Shown piece after piece: positions 1 to 10,535 of a DNA stretch of 64,000 nucleotides (position 1 is the stretch's first letter; the number at the start of each line of letters is the position of its first letter). A program made the position numbers and the translations under genes. A model generated the notes under the pieces. That model was not told the DNA's origin. It did no database searches and saw nothing but the letters and a program-made list of their open reading frames with translations. Source of the DNA: Litorivivens lipolytica (lineage in GTDB: Bacteria > Pseudomonadota > Gammaproteobacteria > Pseudomonadales > Spongiibacteraceae); NCBI RefSeq assembly GCF_014191715.1, contig NZ_JACHWY010000003.1, positions 248,001 through 312,000 of the forward strand, read 5' to 3'.

Positions 1-1193
<1,193 letters not shown>

Positions 1194-1197
1194 AACG

Positions 1198-2334
1198 GTG
1201 CTGGCGCGGCGCCTTGTTCTGATACTGCTGATTGCCTTTGGCGGGCAATCGGCAACGCTGGCCGACGCCGACAAGCGAGAACAGCTTAAAAACCTGAAAA
1301 GCCGCATTGCCAGCGTCCAGCGCGAACTGAACAGTCAGCGCGAAAAACGCAGCAGCGAACAGAAAGCCCTGCGCACGATTGAAACGCGACTCGGTGAGCT
1401 GCAACGACAACTGCGCAACACCCAGAACGATCTGGACAGGCAGCAGCGCAAGCTCGATGAGCTCGCCACTCGCAAGCGCAGCCTCAACCGCCAGCGCGAG
1501 CAGCAGGAAAAACTGATCGAGCAGCAAATTCTCGCGGCATACCAGCTCGGTCAGGAAAAGAAACTGAAAATGCTGCTGAATCAGGAGTCACCCGATACCC
1601 TCAGTCGCGCACTGGTTTACTACGACTATTTCAATCGCGCCCGCGCCGAAGAGATTGAGTCCTACCGCAGCACCATCGAAGAAATCAGCGCGATTGAACC
1701 GGCCATCCAGAAAGAAACCGAAGCACTCGAAGCCAGCAAAGAGCAATTGTCAGCTCAGCGCAATGAGCTGGCGGCAAAGCAGCGCGAACGCGCCGCTACC
1801 CTCGCCGCCCTTGACGCCCAGATCAGCACCCGCGACCAGAAACTCAACGCCATGCGCGCTGAGCAGGACGATCTGTTGAAACTGCTGCAAGCCATCGAGG
1901 AAGAAGTCGCCAATATCAGCCTGCCCGACTCTTACAGTCCCTTTCACACCCGCAAAGGCAAAATGGCCTGGCCAGCCAGCGGCAAACAGCTCCATCGCTT
2001 CGGCAGCCGCCGCGACGGTTCCAGCCTGAACTGGAACGGTGTTGTTATCGGCTCCACCAAAGGCAGCCCGGTGCGCGCCATCCACCACGGTCGGGTAGTC
2101 TTTTCCGACTGGCTGCGCGGCGCCGGCCTGCTGATCATTGTCGATCACGGTGGTGGCTATATGAGCCTTTACGGTCACAATGAGTCCCTGCTGTTCGATA
2201 CTGGCGACTGGGTGAAGGCCGGGGAAACGATTGCTACCGTTGGCAACAGCGGCGGCCGTAGCGAGGCTTCGCTGTATTTTGAAATCCGCAAAAACGGGCG
2301 GCCCACCAACCCCTCACAGTGGTGTCGCGGCTGA
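1198..2334 (+). CDS. envC: EnvC-like murein hydrolase activator (coiled coil plus degenerate LytM domain)
   Basis: This is a predicted periplasmic activator of cell-separation amidases. The 378-residue product begins at a GTG four bases after gpmI. It has a signal peptide (residues about 1-23), a long charged coiled coil rich in Q, E, K and R (about 25-230), and a C-terminal M23/LytM domain (about 260-378). The zinc ligands expected in an active M23 peptidase are not seen. The usual HxGxD region reads NWNGVVIG, and the terminal HxH reads SLYFEIR. This matches EnvC, which binds and activates AmiA/AmiB rather than cutting peptidoglycan itself. Translational coupling with gpmI is likely. A catalytic M23 peptidase is the alternative, but the missing ligands argue against it. 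Confidence 0.88.
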   Translation: MLARRLVLILLIAFGGQSATLADADKREQLKNLKSRIASVQRELNSQREKRSSEQKALRTIETRLGELQRQLRNTQNDLDRQQRKLDELATRKRSLNRQREQQEKLIEQQILAAYQLGQEKKLKMLLNQESPDTLSRALVYYDYFNRARAEEIESYRSTIEEISAIEPAIQKETEALEASKEQLSAQRNELAAKQRERAATLAALDAQISTRDQKLNAMRAEQDDLLKLLQAIEEEVANISLPDSYSPFHTRKGKMAWPASGKQLHRFGSRRDGSSLNWNGVVIGSTKGSPVRAIHHGRVVFSDWLRGAGLLIIVDHGGGYMSLYGHNESLLFDTGDWVKAGETIATVGNSGGRSEASLYFEIRKNGRPTNPSQWCRG

Positions 2335-2443
2335 CAACCTTTCGTCTTTTCACTGTAGAGCCTTGCAAGCAGGTACACTTACCCCAGTAAAATGGTTTGG
2401 AAATGCCTGAAACACTGCATGCAAGCGGAGTGATACCCACGCA

Positions 2444-3733
2444 ATGAAGCGACTATTTTCGACCCTAGCCCTGGCGGGCTGCCTCAGCCTGAATGCCGGC
2501 GCCCAAGAAGCGCCAACCGAGACCGAACTGCCGCTGGAAGATCTACGACTGTTTGCGGACGTGTTTAATCAGGTGCGCAGTGCCTATGTGGACGAAGTCG
2601 ACGACCGCGAGCTGCTGGAAGACGCCATCCGCGGCCTGCTCAACGGCCTCGACCCGCACTCGGCCTTTCTCGACGCCAGCTCCTACGACCACCTGCAAAC
2701 CAATACCACCGGCGAATTCGGCGGCCTGGGCCTAGAAGTGGGCATGGAAAACGGCTTCGTCAAAGTTATTTCGCCCATCGATGACAGCCCCGCCCAAAGG
2801 GCCGACATTCGCGCCGGCGACCTGATCATCGAACTGGATGACAAGCCAGTCAAAGGCATGAGCCTGCAGGAAGCAGTGGACGCCATGCGCGGCCGCAAGG
2901 GTACAAAAATCGTGCTGACGGTAGTGCGCGAAGGTGTCAACGCGCCCTTTGATATCACGCTGACCCGCGACATTATTACCGTCGCCAGCGTGCGCTCCAA
3001 AACTCTGGAACCGGGTTTCGGTTATATCCGTATCGCCCAGTTCCAGACCAAAACCGCCAACGACTTCCGCCGCGAACTGGATAAACTCAAGCGCAGTAAT
3101 CAGCCGCTGAAAGGACTGGTGCTCGACCTGCGCAACAACCCCGGCGGACTGCTGCAATCATCCATCGAGCTGGCCGATATCTTTCTGAACGAAGGCACGA
3201 TTGTCTACACTGAGGGCCGCATTCCCAGCTCCAAAACCATTTTCGAAGCCAGTGCCACGGAGCCCGCCGACGACACACCGCTGGTGGTGTTGATTAATGG
3301 CGGCTCAGCTTCGGCGTCAGAAATTGTGGCCGGCGCCCTGCAGGATCACAAACGCGCGTTGATTGCGGGCACCCAGAGCTTTGGCAAGGGCTCGGTGCAA
3401 ACCGTATTGCCACTCAGTCGCGACCGCGCGATCAAGATCACCACGGCGCGCTACTACACACCCAATGGCCGCTCCATTCAGGCGCAGGGCATCAGCCCGG
3501 ATATCGTACTGGAACGTGCGCGGGTGCAAACGCTGGGGCAAGGCGATGAAGTCACCGAGGCCGACTTGCACGGCCACTTGACCCGCGCAGATGGCAATGA
3601 AAGTTCAAGCAGCACACGACGGAAAGTTGAAGGCGGCAACTCACTAGCCGAAGACGACAATCAGCTATTTGAAGCGCTGAACCTGCTGAAAGGGATTTAT
3701 CTGATGGGCGAGCGCGTCAGACCGAAAGGCTAA
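2444..3733 (+). CDS. ctpA: Carboxy-terminal processing protease, S41 family
   Basis: This is a periplasmic or inner-membrane-associated serine protease that trims or degrades envelope proteins from their C termini. The product has 429 residues. A signal peptide covers about 1-20 (ending AGA-QE), a PDZ domain about 90-165 (GGLGLEVG, then SPAQRADIRAGD), and the S41 core follows. The catalytic serine sits in GGSASASE (residues 286-293) and the lysine is K315 in QSFGKGS. The gene lies 109 bases after envC. In E. coli and Pseudomonas a YibQ-type deacetylase is common in this neighbourhood, but here galE follows on the opposite strand. The C-terminal tail after about residue 375 is acidic and low in complexity. 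Confidence 0.93.
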   Translation: MKRLFSTLALAGCLSLNAGAQEAPTETELPLEDLRLFADVFNQVRSAYVDEVDDRELLEDAIRGLLNGLDPHSAFLDASSYDHLQTNTTGEFGGLGLEVGMENGFVKVISPIDDSPAQRADIRAGDLIIELDDKPVKGMSLQEAVDAMRGRKGTKIVLTVVREGVNAPFDITLTRDIITVASVRSKTLEPGFGYIRIAQFQTKTANDFRRELDKLKRSNQPLKGLVLDLRNNPGGLLQSSIELADIFLNEGTIVYTEGRIPSSKTIFEASATEPADDTPLVVLINGGSASASEIVAGALQDHKRALIAGTQSFGKGSVQTVLPLSRDRAIKITTARYYTPNGRSIQAQGISPDIVLERARVQTLGQGDEVTEADLHGHLTRADGNESSSSTRRKVEGGNSLAEDDNQLFEALNLLKGIYLMGERVRPKG

Positions 3734-3749
3734 GCGCGACTGTGGTCTT

Positions 3750-3772
3750 GGGTTGCCCCTTGGGAGCAACCC
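3750..3772. terminator. Hairpin between convergent ctpA and galE
   Basis: A 7-bp perfect stem (GGGTTGC/GCAACCC) lies in the 49-base gap between two genes that converge. No run of T follows on either strand, so it may be a weak or factor-assisted bidirectional terminator. Confidence 0.4.
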
Positions 3773-3782
3773 GCAAACGAGC

Positions 3783-4799
3783 TTATTGGGCGTATCCGCG
3801 GGGATTCCCGCTCTGCCAGCGCCAGGTATCTTCCATCATCTTGTCGAGCGGTGTGTCCGCTGACCAGCCGAGCTCGCGCTTGGCCTTATCGGCATCGGCC
3901 CACACCGCTGCCAGATCACCTTCCCGACGCGGCGCGATCCGATGCGCTACCGGCTGACCGGTTACCCGCTGGAAGGCCTCAACCATTTCCTTCACCGAAT
4001 ATCCACGGCCGGTACCGAGATTGAATACATGGTAACCCGGCTTGGACAAGGCTTTGAGCGCCTTAACGTGTCCGTCAGCCAGATCCGCCACATGCAGATA
4101 ATCGCGAATACAGGTGCCGTCGGGCGTATCGTAGTCATCACCAAAAATCGCCAACTCCGGCAGCTGCCCCACGGCGACCTTGCTGATAAAGGGCATCAGA
4201 TTGTTGGGTATACCCTGCGGATCCTCGCCAATCAGGCCCGACTCGTGGGCCCCGATGGGATTGAAGTAGCGCAGGGCTGCCACAGACCAGTCACTGTCGG
4301 CGGCGCACAGATCATCAAGTATGCGCTCGATCATGGCCTTGGAGGCGCCATAGGGATTGGTGGCGCGGCCCAAGGTCATATCTTCGCGGTAGGGCACCTC
4401 CGCCTCTGAGCCGTATACCGTGGCCGAGGAACTGAAGATCAGATTTTTCACACCCACCGTTTGCATGGCTTCGCACAACACCAGGGTGCCGTTAACGTTG
4501 TTGTCGTAGTATTTCAGCGGCAGCTCAATGCTCTCGCCCACCGCCTTGAGCCCGGCAAAGTGAATCACCGCCTCCGCCTTGGAATGCTTCAACGCGCGTT
4601 CCAGCAGCGCCCGGTCACGGATATCGCCCTCGATAAAATCCGGCGACTGACCGCTGATGGCCGCAATGCGCTCCAACACCACCCGATGACTGTTACTGAG
4701 GTTATCGACAATCGTCACCTCACAACCGGTCTTGAGCAGCTCCACCACCGTGTGACTGCCGATATAACCGCTACCACCGGTTACCAGAATGCGCTTCAT
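3783..4799 (-). CDS. galE: UDP-glucose 4-epimerase
   Basis: This enzyme interconverts UDP-glucose and UDP-galactose, supplying sugars for lipopolysaccharide and exopolysaccharide. The product has 338 residues, the normal length. The start at 4799 was preferred over an upstream ATG because the protein then begins directly with the Rossmann motif (ILVTGGSGYIGSH). NAD-binding GGSGYIG is at residues 8-14, the SSSATVYG segment gives S125, and the catalytic pair is Y150/K154 in YGASK. The RYFNPIGAH and IRDYLHVADL signatures are also present. It is transcribed convergently with ctpA and divergently from lptM-lysA. No other nucleotide-sugar genes are adjacent. Confidence 0.96.
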   Translation of the reverse strand: MKRILVTGGSGYIGSHTVVELLKTGCEVTIVDNLSNSHRVVLERIAAISGQSPDFIEGDIRDRALLERALKHSKAEAVIHFAGLKAVGESIELPLKYYDNNVNGTLVLCEAMQTVGVKNLIFSSSATVYGSEAEVPYREDMTLGRATNPYGASKAMIERILDDLCAADSDWSVAALRYFNPIGAHESGLIGEDPQGIPNNLMPFISKVAVGQLPELAIFGDDYDTPDGTCIRDYLHVADLADGHVKALKALSKPGYHVFNLGTGRGYSVKEMVEAFQRVTGQPVAHRIAPRREGDLAAVWADADKAKRELGWSADTPLDKMMEDTWRWQSGNPRGYAQ

Positions 4800-4958
4800 G
4801 CCTGCTGCCACTGTTAAAAATCCCTGAATTTGAAAAAGAAGGCTATTGTTCAGCAATCGCCACGGGCAGGCAACCGCCGGGCTTTTCGGTATAATGCCGG
4901 CCTTTTACTTTCAGCGGCGCGTTCTTGCGGGAACGCCCCCACAATCAGGCTCAGTACC

Positions 4959-5087
4959 ATGCGTGTTTTCTGCCTCTTTTTTGCCCTGATACTGCTTGCA
5001 GGCTGCGGCCAGAAAGGCCCGCTGCGTCTGCCCGATGACAATTCCAATGGGAACGCCGCCGGCAATACACAGGAACAGGCCCAATGA
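4959..5087 (+). CDS. lptM: LptM-type small lipoprotein (YifL family)
   Basis: This 42-residue lipoprotein has a signal peptide ending in a lipobox LLAGC (acylated cysteine C16), followed by the family hallmark GQKGPLRLP. In E. coli, LptM (YifL) associates with LptD and helps maturation of the LPS translocon at the outer membrane. The ATG at 4959 was chosen because it places a normal 15-residue signal peptide before the cysteine. A longer in-frame start would add a poorly structured extension. The stop overlaps the lysA start (ATGA), so the two are translationally coupled. The lptM-lysA-dapF order is conserved in Gammaproteobacteria. Confidence 0.88.
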   Translation: MRVFCLFFALILLAGCGQKGPLRLPDDNSNGNAAGNTQEQAQ

Positions 5088-6331
5088 GCGCTGAATTTAC
5101 TTACCAGAACGGCGAGCTGTTCGCCGAAAATGTGGCCCTGAGCGACATCGCCGGCACCTTCGGCAGCCCCACGTATGTCTATTCCCGCCGCCATATCGAA
5201 ACCGCCTACCGCAATTACACCGACGCCCTGGCAGGTATGGATCATCAGGTCTGCTATGCGGTCAAAGCCAACTCCAATATCGGTGTGCTGAACGTACTGG
5301 CGCGCCTCGGCGCCGGCTTTGATATCGTCTCTGCCGGTGAATTGGCGCGTGTACTGGCTGCCGGTGGCGATGCCAAAAGAGTCGTATTTTCCGGCGTCGG
5401 CAAAACCGAAGACGAAATGGCCGAGGCCCTCAAGGCCGGGATTGGCTGCTTCAATGTGGAATCCTCATCGGAATTGGAACGCCTGAATCGCGTCGCCGGC
5501 AGCCTGAAACTGCTGGCGCCGGTCTCCATCCGCGTCAATCCGGATGTCGACGCCCAGACCCACCCCTATATTTCCACCGGTTTGCGCGACAATAAATTCG
5601 GCATTGATATCAAGGAAGCGCCACAGGTCTATGCCCGTGCCCGCGATCTTGAACACATCAATGTGATCGGCGTGGATTGCCATATCGGCTCCCAGCTCAC
5701 CGACGTCAGCCCCTTCCTCGACGCCCTCGACCGGGTACTACTGCTGATTGATGAACTGGCCGGACTCGGCATCAGCATCAGCCACCTGGATCTGGGCGGT
5801 GGTCTTGGTGTGAAATACCGTGATGAGACGCCACCCACCCCGGCCGCGTACATCGGCGCCATCCGCGAACGCCTCGGCGAGCGCAAGGTAAAGCTCCTGT
5901 TTGAACCGGGCCGCTCACTGGTCGCTAACGCCGGCGTGTTGCTGACCAAGGTCGAATACCTCAAGCATAACGAGCACAAGAACTTCGCGATTATCGACGC
6001 CGCCATGAACGACATGCTGCGTCCCGCGCTCTACAGCGCGTGGATGGATCTTCTGCCGGTCAGGCCGCGCGAGGGCGGCGCCAATGCTTATGATGTGGTG
6101 GGACCAGTGTGCGAAACCGGCGACTTTCTGGCGAAAGACCGGGAGTTGGTGATTGAAGAAGGGGATCTGCTGGCACTGGCTTCCGCCGGCGCCTATGGAT
6201 TTACCATGAGTTCCAATTACAATAGCCGAGGACGCGCCGCAGAGGTCATGGTCGATGGCGACCAGGTTCACCTGATCCGGGCGCGGGAATCACTCGCCGA
6301 CCTGATGCTGGGCGAACAGCTGCTCCCCTGA
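5084..6331 (+). CDS. lysA: Diaminopimelate decarboxylase
   Basis: This PLP enzyme performs the last step of lysine synthesis, decarboxylating meso-diaminopimelate. It has 415 residues, the usual size. The PLP lysine is K61 in CYAVKANSN. The barrel signatures [14 protein letters not shown] and [11 protein letters not shown] are present, and the C-terminal domain carries GPVCETGDF with the substrate-contacting cysteine. The start overlaps the lptM stop by four bases. The next gene, dapF, makes its substrate, so the lysine/cell-wall branch is grouped. No frameshift or unusual feature is seen. Confidence 0.97.
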   Translation: MSAEFTYQNGELFAENVALSDIAGTFGSPTYVYSRRHIETAYRNYTDALAGMDHQVCYAVKANSNIGVLNVLARLGAGFDIVSAGELARVLAAGGDAKRVVFSGVGKTEDEMAEALKAGIGCFNVESSSELERLNRVAGSLKLLAPVSIRVNPDVDAQTHPYISTGLRDNKFGIDIKEAPQVYARARDLEHINVIGVDCHIGSQLTDVSPFLDALDRVLLLIDELAGLGISISHLDLGGGLGVKYRDETPPTPAAYIGAIRERLGERKVKLLFEPGRSLVANAGVLLTKVEYLKHNEHKNFAIIDAAMNDMLRPALYSAWMDLLPVRPREGGANAYDVVGPVCETGDFLAKDRELVIEEGDLLALASAGAYGFTMSSNYNSRGRAAEVMVDGDQVHLIRARESLADLMLGEQLLP

Positions 6332-6422
6332 TCCCTCGTCGCTCAGACAGGGGTCAACTTGGAGTCCAGCGCCGGCATCAATCACACAGCGCGCCAACGG
6401 CGAGGCGCACAGGTGCCGGATT

Positions 6423-7253
6423 ATGCTGCTCAAATTTACCAAGATGCACGGGCTGGGCAATGACTTCGTCGTCGTTGACCTGATCACCCAGCGTTTCAAC
6501 CTCAAACCCCATCATGTGCGCAAAATTGCCGACCGCAATTTCGGCGTCGGCTGCGACCAGTTGCTGGTTGTAGAGGCTCCCAGCCGGCCGGATGTGGATT
6601 TTCGCTATCGCATATTCAATGCCGAGGGCAGCGAAGTGGAGCAATGCGGCAACGGCGCACGCTGCTTCGCCCGCTTTGTACGCGACAAGAAACTGACCGG
6701 CAACAACCCCATCCGGGTCGAGACCGCCGGCGGCATCATCAGCCTCGAAATCGACGAACAGAAGCGGGTGCGCGTGGACATGGGCGCCCCCATTCTCGAG
6801 CCCGACGCGATTCCCTTTATTGCCGACGCCCGCGCCACGACCTATACCCTCGAAGCCGATGGCAGAGACTACACCGTCAGCGCCATCTCCATGGGCAACC
6901 CCCACGTAGTGCTGCAAGTGGACGATACCCGCTACGCACCGGTGGCCACGCTGGGGCCCATTCTGGAAGCTCATGGCCGGTTTCCCAAGCGCGTGAATGT
7001 CGGCTTTATGCAGGTGCTCGACCGCCAGCGCTTCCGGCTACGAGTGTTTGAGCGCGGCGTGGGCGAAACCCTGGCCTGCGGCAGCGGCGCCTGCGCCGCT
7101 ATGGTAGCCGGCGTGCAGCGCGGCCTGCTCGACAGCAATGCCACCGCCGAACTCAATGGCGGCGAACTGATCCTGAGCTGGCAGGGGGAAGGCCATCCCG
7201 TTATCATGACCGGGCCAGCCACCACCGTCTTTGAAGGCCAGGTGCGCATATAA
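6423..7253 (+). CDS. dapF: Diaminopimelate epimerase
   Basis: This PLP-independent racemase converts LL- to meso-diaminopimelate, used for lysine and peptidoglycan. The 276-residue protein has the two catalytic cysteines in their standard contexts: C75 in [11 protein letters not shown] and C219 in TLACGSGAC. The N terminus [11 protein letters not shown] is typical, which supports the ATG at 6423. It sits 91 bases after lysA in the same direction, followed closely by the DUF484 gene and xerC, as in enterics and pseudomonads. Confidence 0.97.
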   Translation: MLLKFTKMHGLGNDFVVVDLITQRFNLKPHHVRKIADRNFGVGCDQLLVVEAPSRPDVDFRYRIFNAEGSEVEQCGNGARCFARFVRDKKLTGNNPIRVETAGGIISLEIDEQKRVRVDMGAPILEPDAIPFIADARATTYTLEADGRDYTVSAISMGNPHVVLQVDDTRYAPVATLGPILEAHGRFPKRVNVGFMQVLDRQRFRLRVFERGVGETLACGSGACAAMVAGVQRGLLDSNATAELNGGELILSWQGEGHPVIMTGPATTVFEGQVRI

Positions 7254-7267
7254 ATCCAATAGACCGG

Positions 7268-7978
7268 GTGACAGGTAATCTCGACGTGGATACATCGACC
7301 GATAAAAAGAAAGACAACCTGACTGAAGAAGATGTCGCGCGCTACCTGCGCAATCACCCCGGCTTTTTTCTCAAGCATGAAGATCTATTGGCAGATCTGA
7401 AGCTGTCCCAGGACAGGGGCAAGGCCGTGTCGCTGACAGAACGTCAGGCGAGCATTCTGCGCGAACGCAATATGGAAATGCGCACCCGCCTCAGCAGCCT
7501 GCTGGAAAACGCCCAGCGCAACGACGTGCTATTCGAAAAAACCAAGGCTCTCATTTTGGCGCTGGTCGATGCCCGCCGCGCCGATGAACTGTCCAATGCC
7601 TTCTGCCAGCACCTCACCGAAAATTTCCAGATCGATGCCGCCAGCGTCATCGTCTTTGGCAACCCCGTAGTAAGTAACTCGCGCCTGCGCGTTACCACCG
7701 AATCCGAAGCCAGCGCCCATATCGGTAGCATCCTGAAAAACAACAAAGCCATCTGCGGCAACCTCCGCGAATCAGAAATTCAATTTCTGTTCGGCGAGCG
7801 CAATGTCGACAAGGTTGGCTCCGCGGCCGTGGTTCCCCTGCACCGTGACCGACCACTGGGCGTAATCGCCATCGGCAGTCGCGACCCACAGCACTTCCAG
7901 AGCAGCATGGACACATTGTTCCTCGGCTATATCGCCGAAGTCATCAACCGCTGCCTGCCGCGGCTGCTGAAAGCGTGA
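7268..7978 (+). CDS. DUF484 family protein (GAF-like)
   Basis: This is a conserved 236-residue protein of the DUF484 family (YigA in E. coli), always found between dapF and xerC. Its biochemical role is not established. The N terminus holds the family signature VARYLRNHPGFFLKHEDLL (around residues 23-41). A short helical linker and a GAF-like fold follow (about 90-230), with alternating hydrophobic strands and a conserved VPLHRDRPLGVIAIGS segment. The start appears to be GTG at 7268. A later start is possible because the first 17 residues are poorly conserved in character. It ends one base before the xerC start, so it is very likely co-transcribed. Confidence 0.88.
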   Translation: MTGNLDVDTSTDKKKDNLTEEDVARYLRNHPGFFLKHEDLLADLKLSQDRGKAVSLTERQASILRERNMEMRTRLSSLLENAQRNDVLFEKTKALILALVDARRADELSNAFCQHLTENFQIDAASVIVFGNPVVSNSRLRVTTESEASAHIGSILKNNKAICGNLRESEIQFLFGERNVDKVGSAAVVPLHRDRPLGVIAIGSRDPQHFQSSMDTLFLGYIAEVINRCLPRLLKA

Positions 7979-7979
7979 T

Positions 7980-8897
7980 ATGCACCTTGCCGCGAGCGTC
8001 AGTGAGTTTCTCGACTACCTGCAATCCGCTCGCCGCCTGAGCCCGCACACCGTGAGCGGCTACCGCCGCGACCTCACCCAGTTTCTCGACTTCTGCGAAC
8101 AGCAGCACTTTCGCCGCCCGAACGACATTGATATGGCGGCGGTGCGCCACTTTGTCAGCCAGCGCCGCGCCGGTGGTACCGGTGGCCGCAGCTTGCAGCG
8201 CCAGCTCTCAGCCCTGCGCACCTGGTTCAATTACCTGGTAAAAACCGGTGTCTGCGAAAACAATCCCGCCACCGGCATCCAGGCCCCCAAAGCGCCCAAG
8301 CGCCTGCCCAAGGCCCTGAGCCCCGAAGATATGGAGCAGATGCTGGCCAGCCCGGACGACGACTGGCACAGCCAACGCGATCAAGCCATAGCCGAACTGT
8401 TTTATTCCTCTGGCCTGCGTTTGTCGGAATTGGTCTCGCTGAACAGCGACGATATTCAGTTTCAAAGCGCGTTGGTCACGGTCACCGGCAAGGGAAGCAA
8501 GACCCGCACCGTGCCCATTGGACGCCTCGCGCTGCAGGCACTAAAGCAGTGGCTCAAGGTTCGGCCGCTGCACTGCAAAGACCGCAGCGAACCGGCCCTA
8601 TTTATCAGTCAGCGCGGTCAGCGCCTCAGCACCCGCAGCATCCAGCTCCGCTTGAAAAACATGGCGCAGAAGCAAGGTATTTATCAGCCGGTGCACCCGC
8701 ATATGCTGCGACACTCCTTTGCCAGCCACCTGCTCGAATCCAGCAGTGACCTTCGCGCCGTACAAGAACTTTTGGGACACGCCAACCTGTCGACAACCCA
8801 GGTGTACACCCATCTCGACTTTCAACACCTGTCCAAGGTATACGACAAGGCTCACCCGCGAGCAGCACGACGCAAGAAAGAGCCTTCAGCGGAATAG
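7980..8897 (+). CDS. xerC: Site-specific tyrosine recombinase XerC
   Basis: XerC acts with XerD at dif to resolve chromosome dimers at cell division. The 305-residue product has the N-terminal SAM-like DNA-binding domain (about 5-90) and the catalytic domain (about 110-290). All six catalytic residues are visible: R147 (SGLRLSE), K171 (GKGSKTR), H241 and R244 (HMLRHSF), H267 (LGHANL) and nucleophile Y276 (TQVYTH). Its position after dapF and DUF484 identifies it as XerC rather than XerD or an integron integrase. A short tandem repeat begins within its last codons and runs past the stop. Confidence 0.95.
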   Translation: MHLAASVSEFLDYLQSARRLSPHTVSGYRRDLTQFLDFCEQQHFRRPNDIDMAAVRHFVSQRRAGGTGGRSLQRQLSALRTWFNYLVKTGVCENNPATGIQAPKAPKRLPKALSPEDMEQMLASPDDDWHSQRDQAIAELFYSSGLRLSELVSLNSDDIQFQSALVTVTGKGSKTRTVPIGRLALQALKQWLKVRPLHCKDRSEPALFISQRGQRLSTRSIQLRLKNMAQKQGIYQPVHPHMLRHSFASHLLESSSDLRAVQELLGHANLSTTQVYTHLDFQHLSKVYDKAHPRAARRKKEPSAE

Positions 8898-8947
8898 GTG
8901 GAGAGCCCTCAGCGGATTAGGTAAAGCGCTTTCAGCGAATTAGAAAG
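8879..8947. repeat. Three tandem copies of a 23-bp unit at the 3' end of xerC
   Basis: The copies occupy 8879-8901, 8902-8924 and 8925-8947. Each has the core TCAGCG(G)AATAG or TCAGCG(G)ATTAG, and the core recurs exactly every 23 bases (T at 8886, 8909 and 8932). The first copy contains the xerC stop codon. The third copy has drifted most. The unit is not a multiple of three, so it does not extend the protein in frame. Confidence 0.8.
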
Positions 8948-8966
8948 CTAACCAGAAAGAGTTCAT

Positions 8967-9665
8967 ATGAGTATTAAACTGATCACCCTCGACCTGGACG
9001 ACACCCTTTGGCCGGTGGACGATGTGATCACCCGCGCAGAGGCGATCTATTACGATTTTCTCTGCAAGCAGGCCCCGGAGCTTTTCACAAAGCTCGACAA
9101 GGAAGACCTGCGCAATTACCGATTACAACACCTGAAGAAGCACCCGGAACTGCAGCACGACATCAGCCGTTGGCGACTCGACAGCCTTAGCTGTCAGCTA
9201 CAGGAAGCCGGGCTCAATGCCGTACAGGCACAACAGTTATCCGAGCAAAGCTTTGAGGTCTTTCTGGAAGCACGGCAGGACGTTGCACTATTCCCCCACG
9301 CCGAACAGGTACTGGCTGAGTTATCGGGAAAATATCGACTGATCGCGGTAACCAATGGCAACGCGGATGTGAATCGCATGCCTATCGGACCTTATTTTTT
9401 CGGGGCGTTTCGGGCGGAGGATCTAAAAATCAGCAAACCCGCCCCGGAACTGTTTGAGGCGGCACTGGAGGCGGCGGGAGTAACGGCGGCACAGACACTG
9501 CATATCGGCGACGACCCCTACTACGATATCGAACCGGCAATGGCTTTGGGGATGCACACCCTGCAGGCCTGCATCACCGACAAACACCCGGCAACCGGGC
9601 CTGCCTTTTCAGACTGGCGACAGGTGCCGCGACAGATCCAGCAACTGGATCAGACCGAACGCTGA
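8967..9665 (+). CDS. HAD-family hydrolase (YigB-like phosphatase)
   Basis: This is a 232-residue haloacid dehalogenase superfamily phosphatase. Motif I is LDLDDTLWP, with nucleophile D9 and acid/base D11. Motif II is AVTNGN, motif III the lysine in LKISKPAPELF, and motif IV GDDPYYDIEPA. The alpha-helical cap between motifs I and II fits the HAD-IA group that includes E. coli YigB, an FMN and sugar-phosphate phosphatase encoded next to xerC. The same neighbourhood here supports that relation, although the substrate cannot be read from sequence. The ATG at 8967 follows the xerC repeat tract. Confidence 0.87.
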   Translation: MSIKLITLDLDDTLWPVDDVITRAEAIYYDFLCKQAPELFTKLDKEDLRNYRLQHLKKHPELQHDISRWRLDSLSCQLQEAGLNAVQAQQLSEQSFEVFLEARQDVALFPHAEQVLAELSGKYRLIAVTNGNADVNRMPIGPYFFGAFRAEDLKISKPAPELFEAALEAAGVTAAQTLHIGDDPYYDIEPAMALGMHTLQACITDKHPATGPAFSDWRQVPRQIQQLDQTER

Positions 9666-9674
9666 AAAATGCGC

Positions 9675-9908
9675 CTAAAAAAGATCGTTATCGCCAACCT
9701 TTTCCGCGTAGTTTTCCGCGTGAGCCGTGGTATCCAGATGTTGAATCTGTCCACCCTGGGCCAGAAACGCTTCAACGTCTGAAGCCAACTGGCGGCGGAT
9801 GCGCTCGCGCGCGGTCAGTGTATGAGTATCGTTAGTGCTATCCCACGGTTCTTCTACACTGTCGGTAAAGTCGTCATCAAACGACCGGTCTCTTCGACTA
9901 CTCCCCAT
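9675..9908 (-). CDS. Small acidic protein resembling RNA polymerase-associated regulator SutA
   Basis: This is a 77-residue acidic protein with a disordered-looking first 35 residues (clusters of D, E, S and T). A predicted amphipathic helix and the segment VEAFLAQGGQIQ (around residues 44-55) follow. A helix ending in FLxxGGxxQ is the feature I recall from Pseudomonas SutA, which binds RNA polymerase and supports transcription in slow growth. Context agrees: it lies beside the PII gene and close to the lysA-xerC block, where sutA sits in Pseudomonas near amtB-glnK. This is an inference from a short motif and gene order. It could be an unrelated small acidic protein. Confidence 0.6.
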   Translation of the reverse strand: MGSSRRDRSFDDDFTDSVEEPWDSTNDTHTLTARERIRRQLASDVEAFLAQGGQIQHLDTTAHAENYAEKVGDNDLF

Positions 9909-10072
9909 GATGCAAACCTCGCTTTTTGCCTACATCACCACATGAAGCTTTTTCGCGCAAATTGCCCGTTCGCGGCACAAAACACAATAGGCAAATGTCG
10001 CGCGCGCTAGTTTATTTTGTTCTATTCGAAGGTGCGCTTATATCAAGCTAAGAAGTACGGTTGCGGGGAGAG

Positions 10073-10105
10073 ATAAAACAACAGCCCGCCAGGACAGGCG
10101 GGCTG
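10073..10105 (-). terminator. Rho-independent terminator of the PII gene
   Basis: On the minus strand, downstream of the PII stop, a 9-bp perfect stem (CAGCCCGCC/GGCGGGCTG at 10082-10090 and 10097-10105) is followed by a T-rich stretch (TGTTGTTTTATC). It lies 12 bases past the stop codon. Confidence 0.7.
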
Positions 10106-10116
10106 GGGGGAACACT

Positions 10117-10455
<339 letters not shown>

Positions 10456-10535
10456 TCAGCTTCCCCCTTACAGGAAATCATTGACCAGAGAACGTTAGCC
10501 CAGCGCCCTGCCGGTTGCAACTTTTGCCTCCCAAC

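Noticed and set aside
10456-10535. Possible sigma-54 promoter for the PII gene
   Set aside because: On the minus strand a GGC and a TTGC occur, but the spacing between GG and GC is 8 rather than 10 bases, and no NtrC box is nearby.
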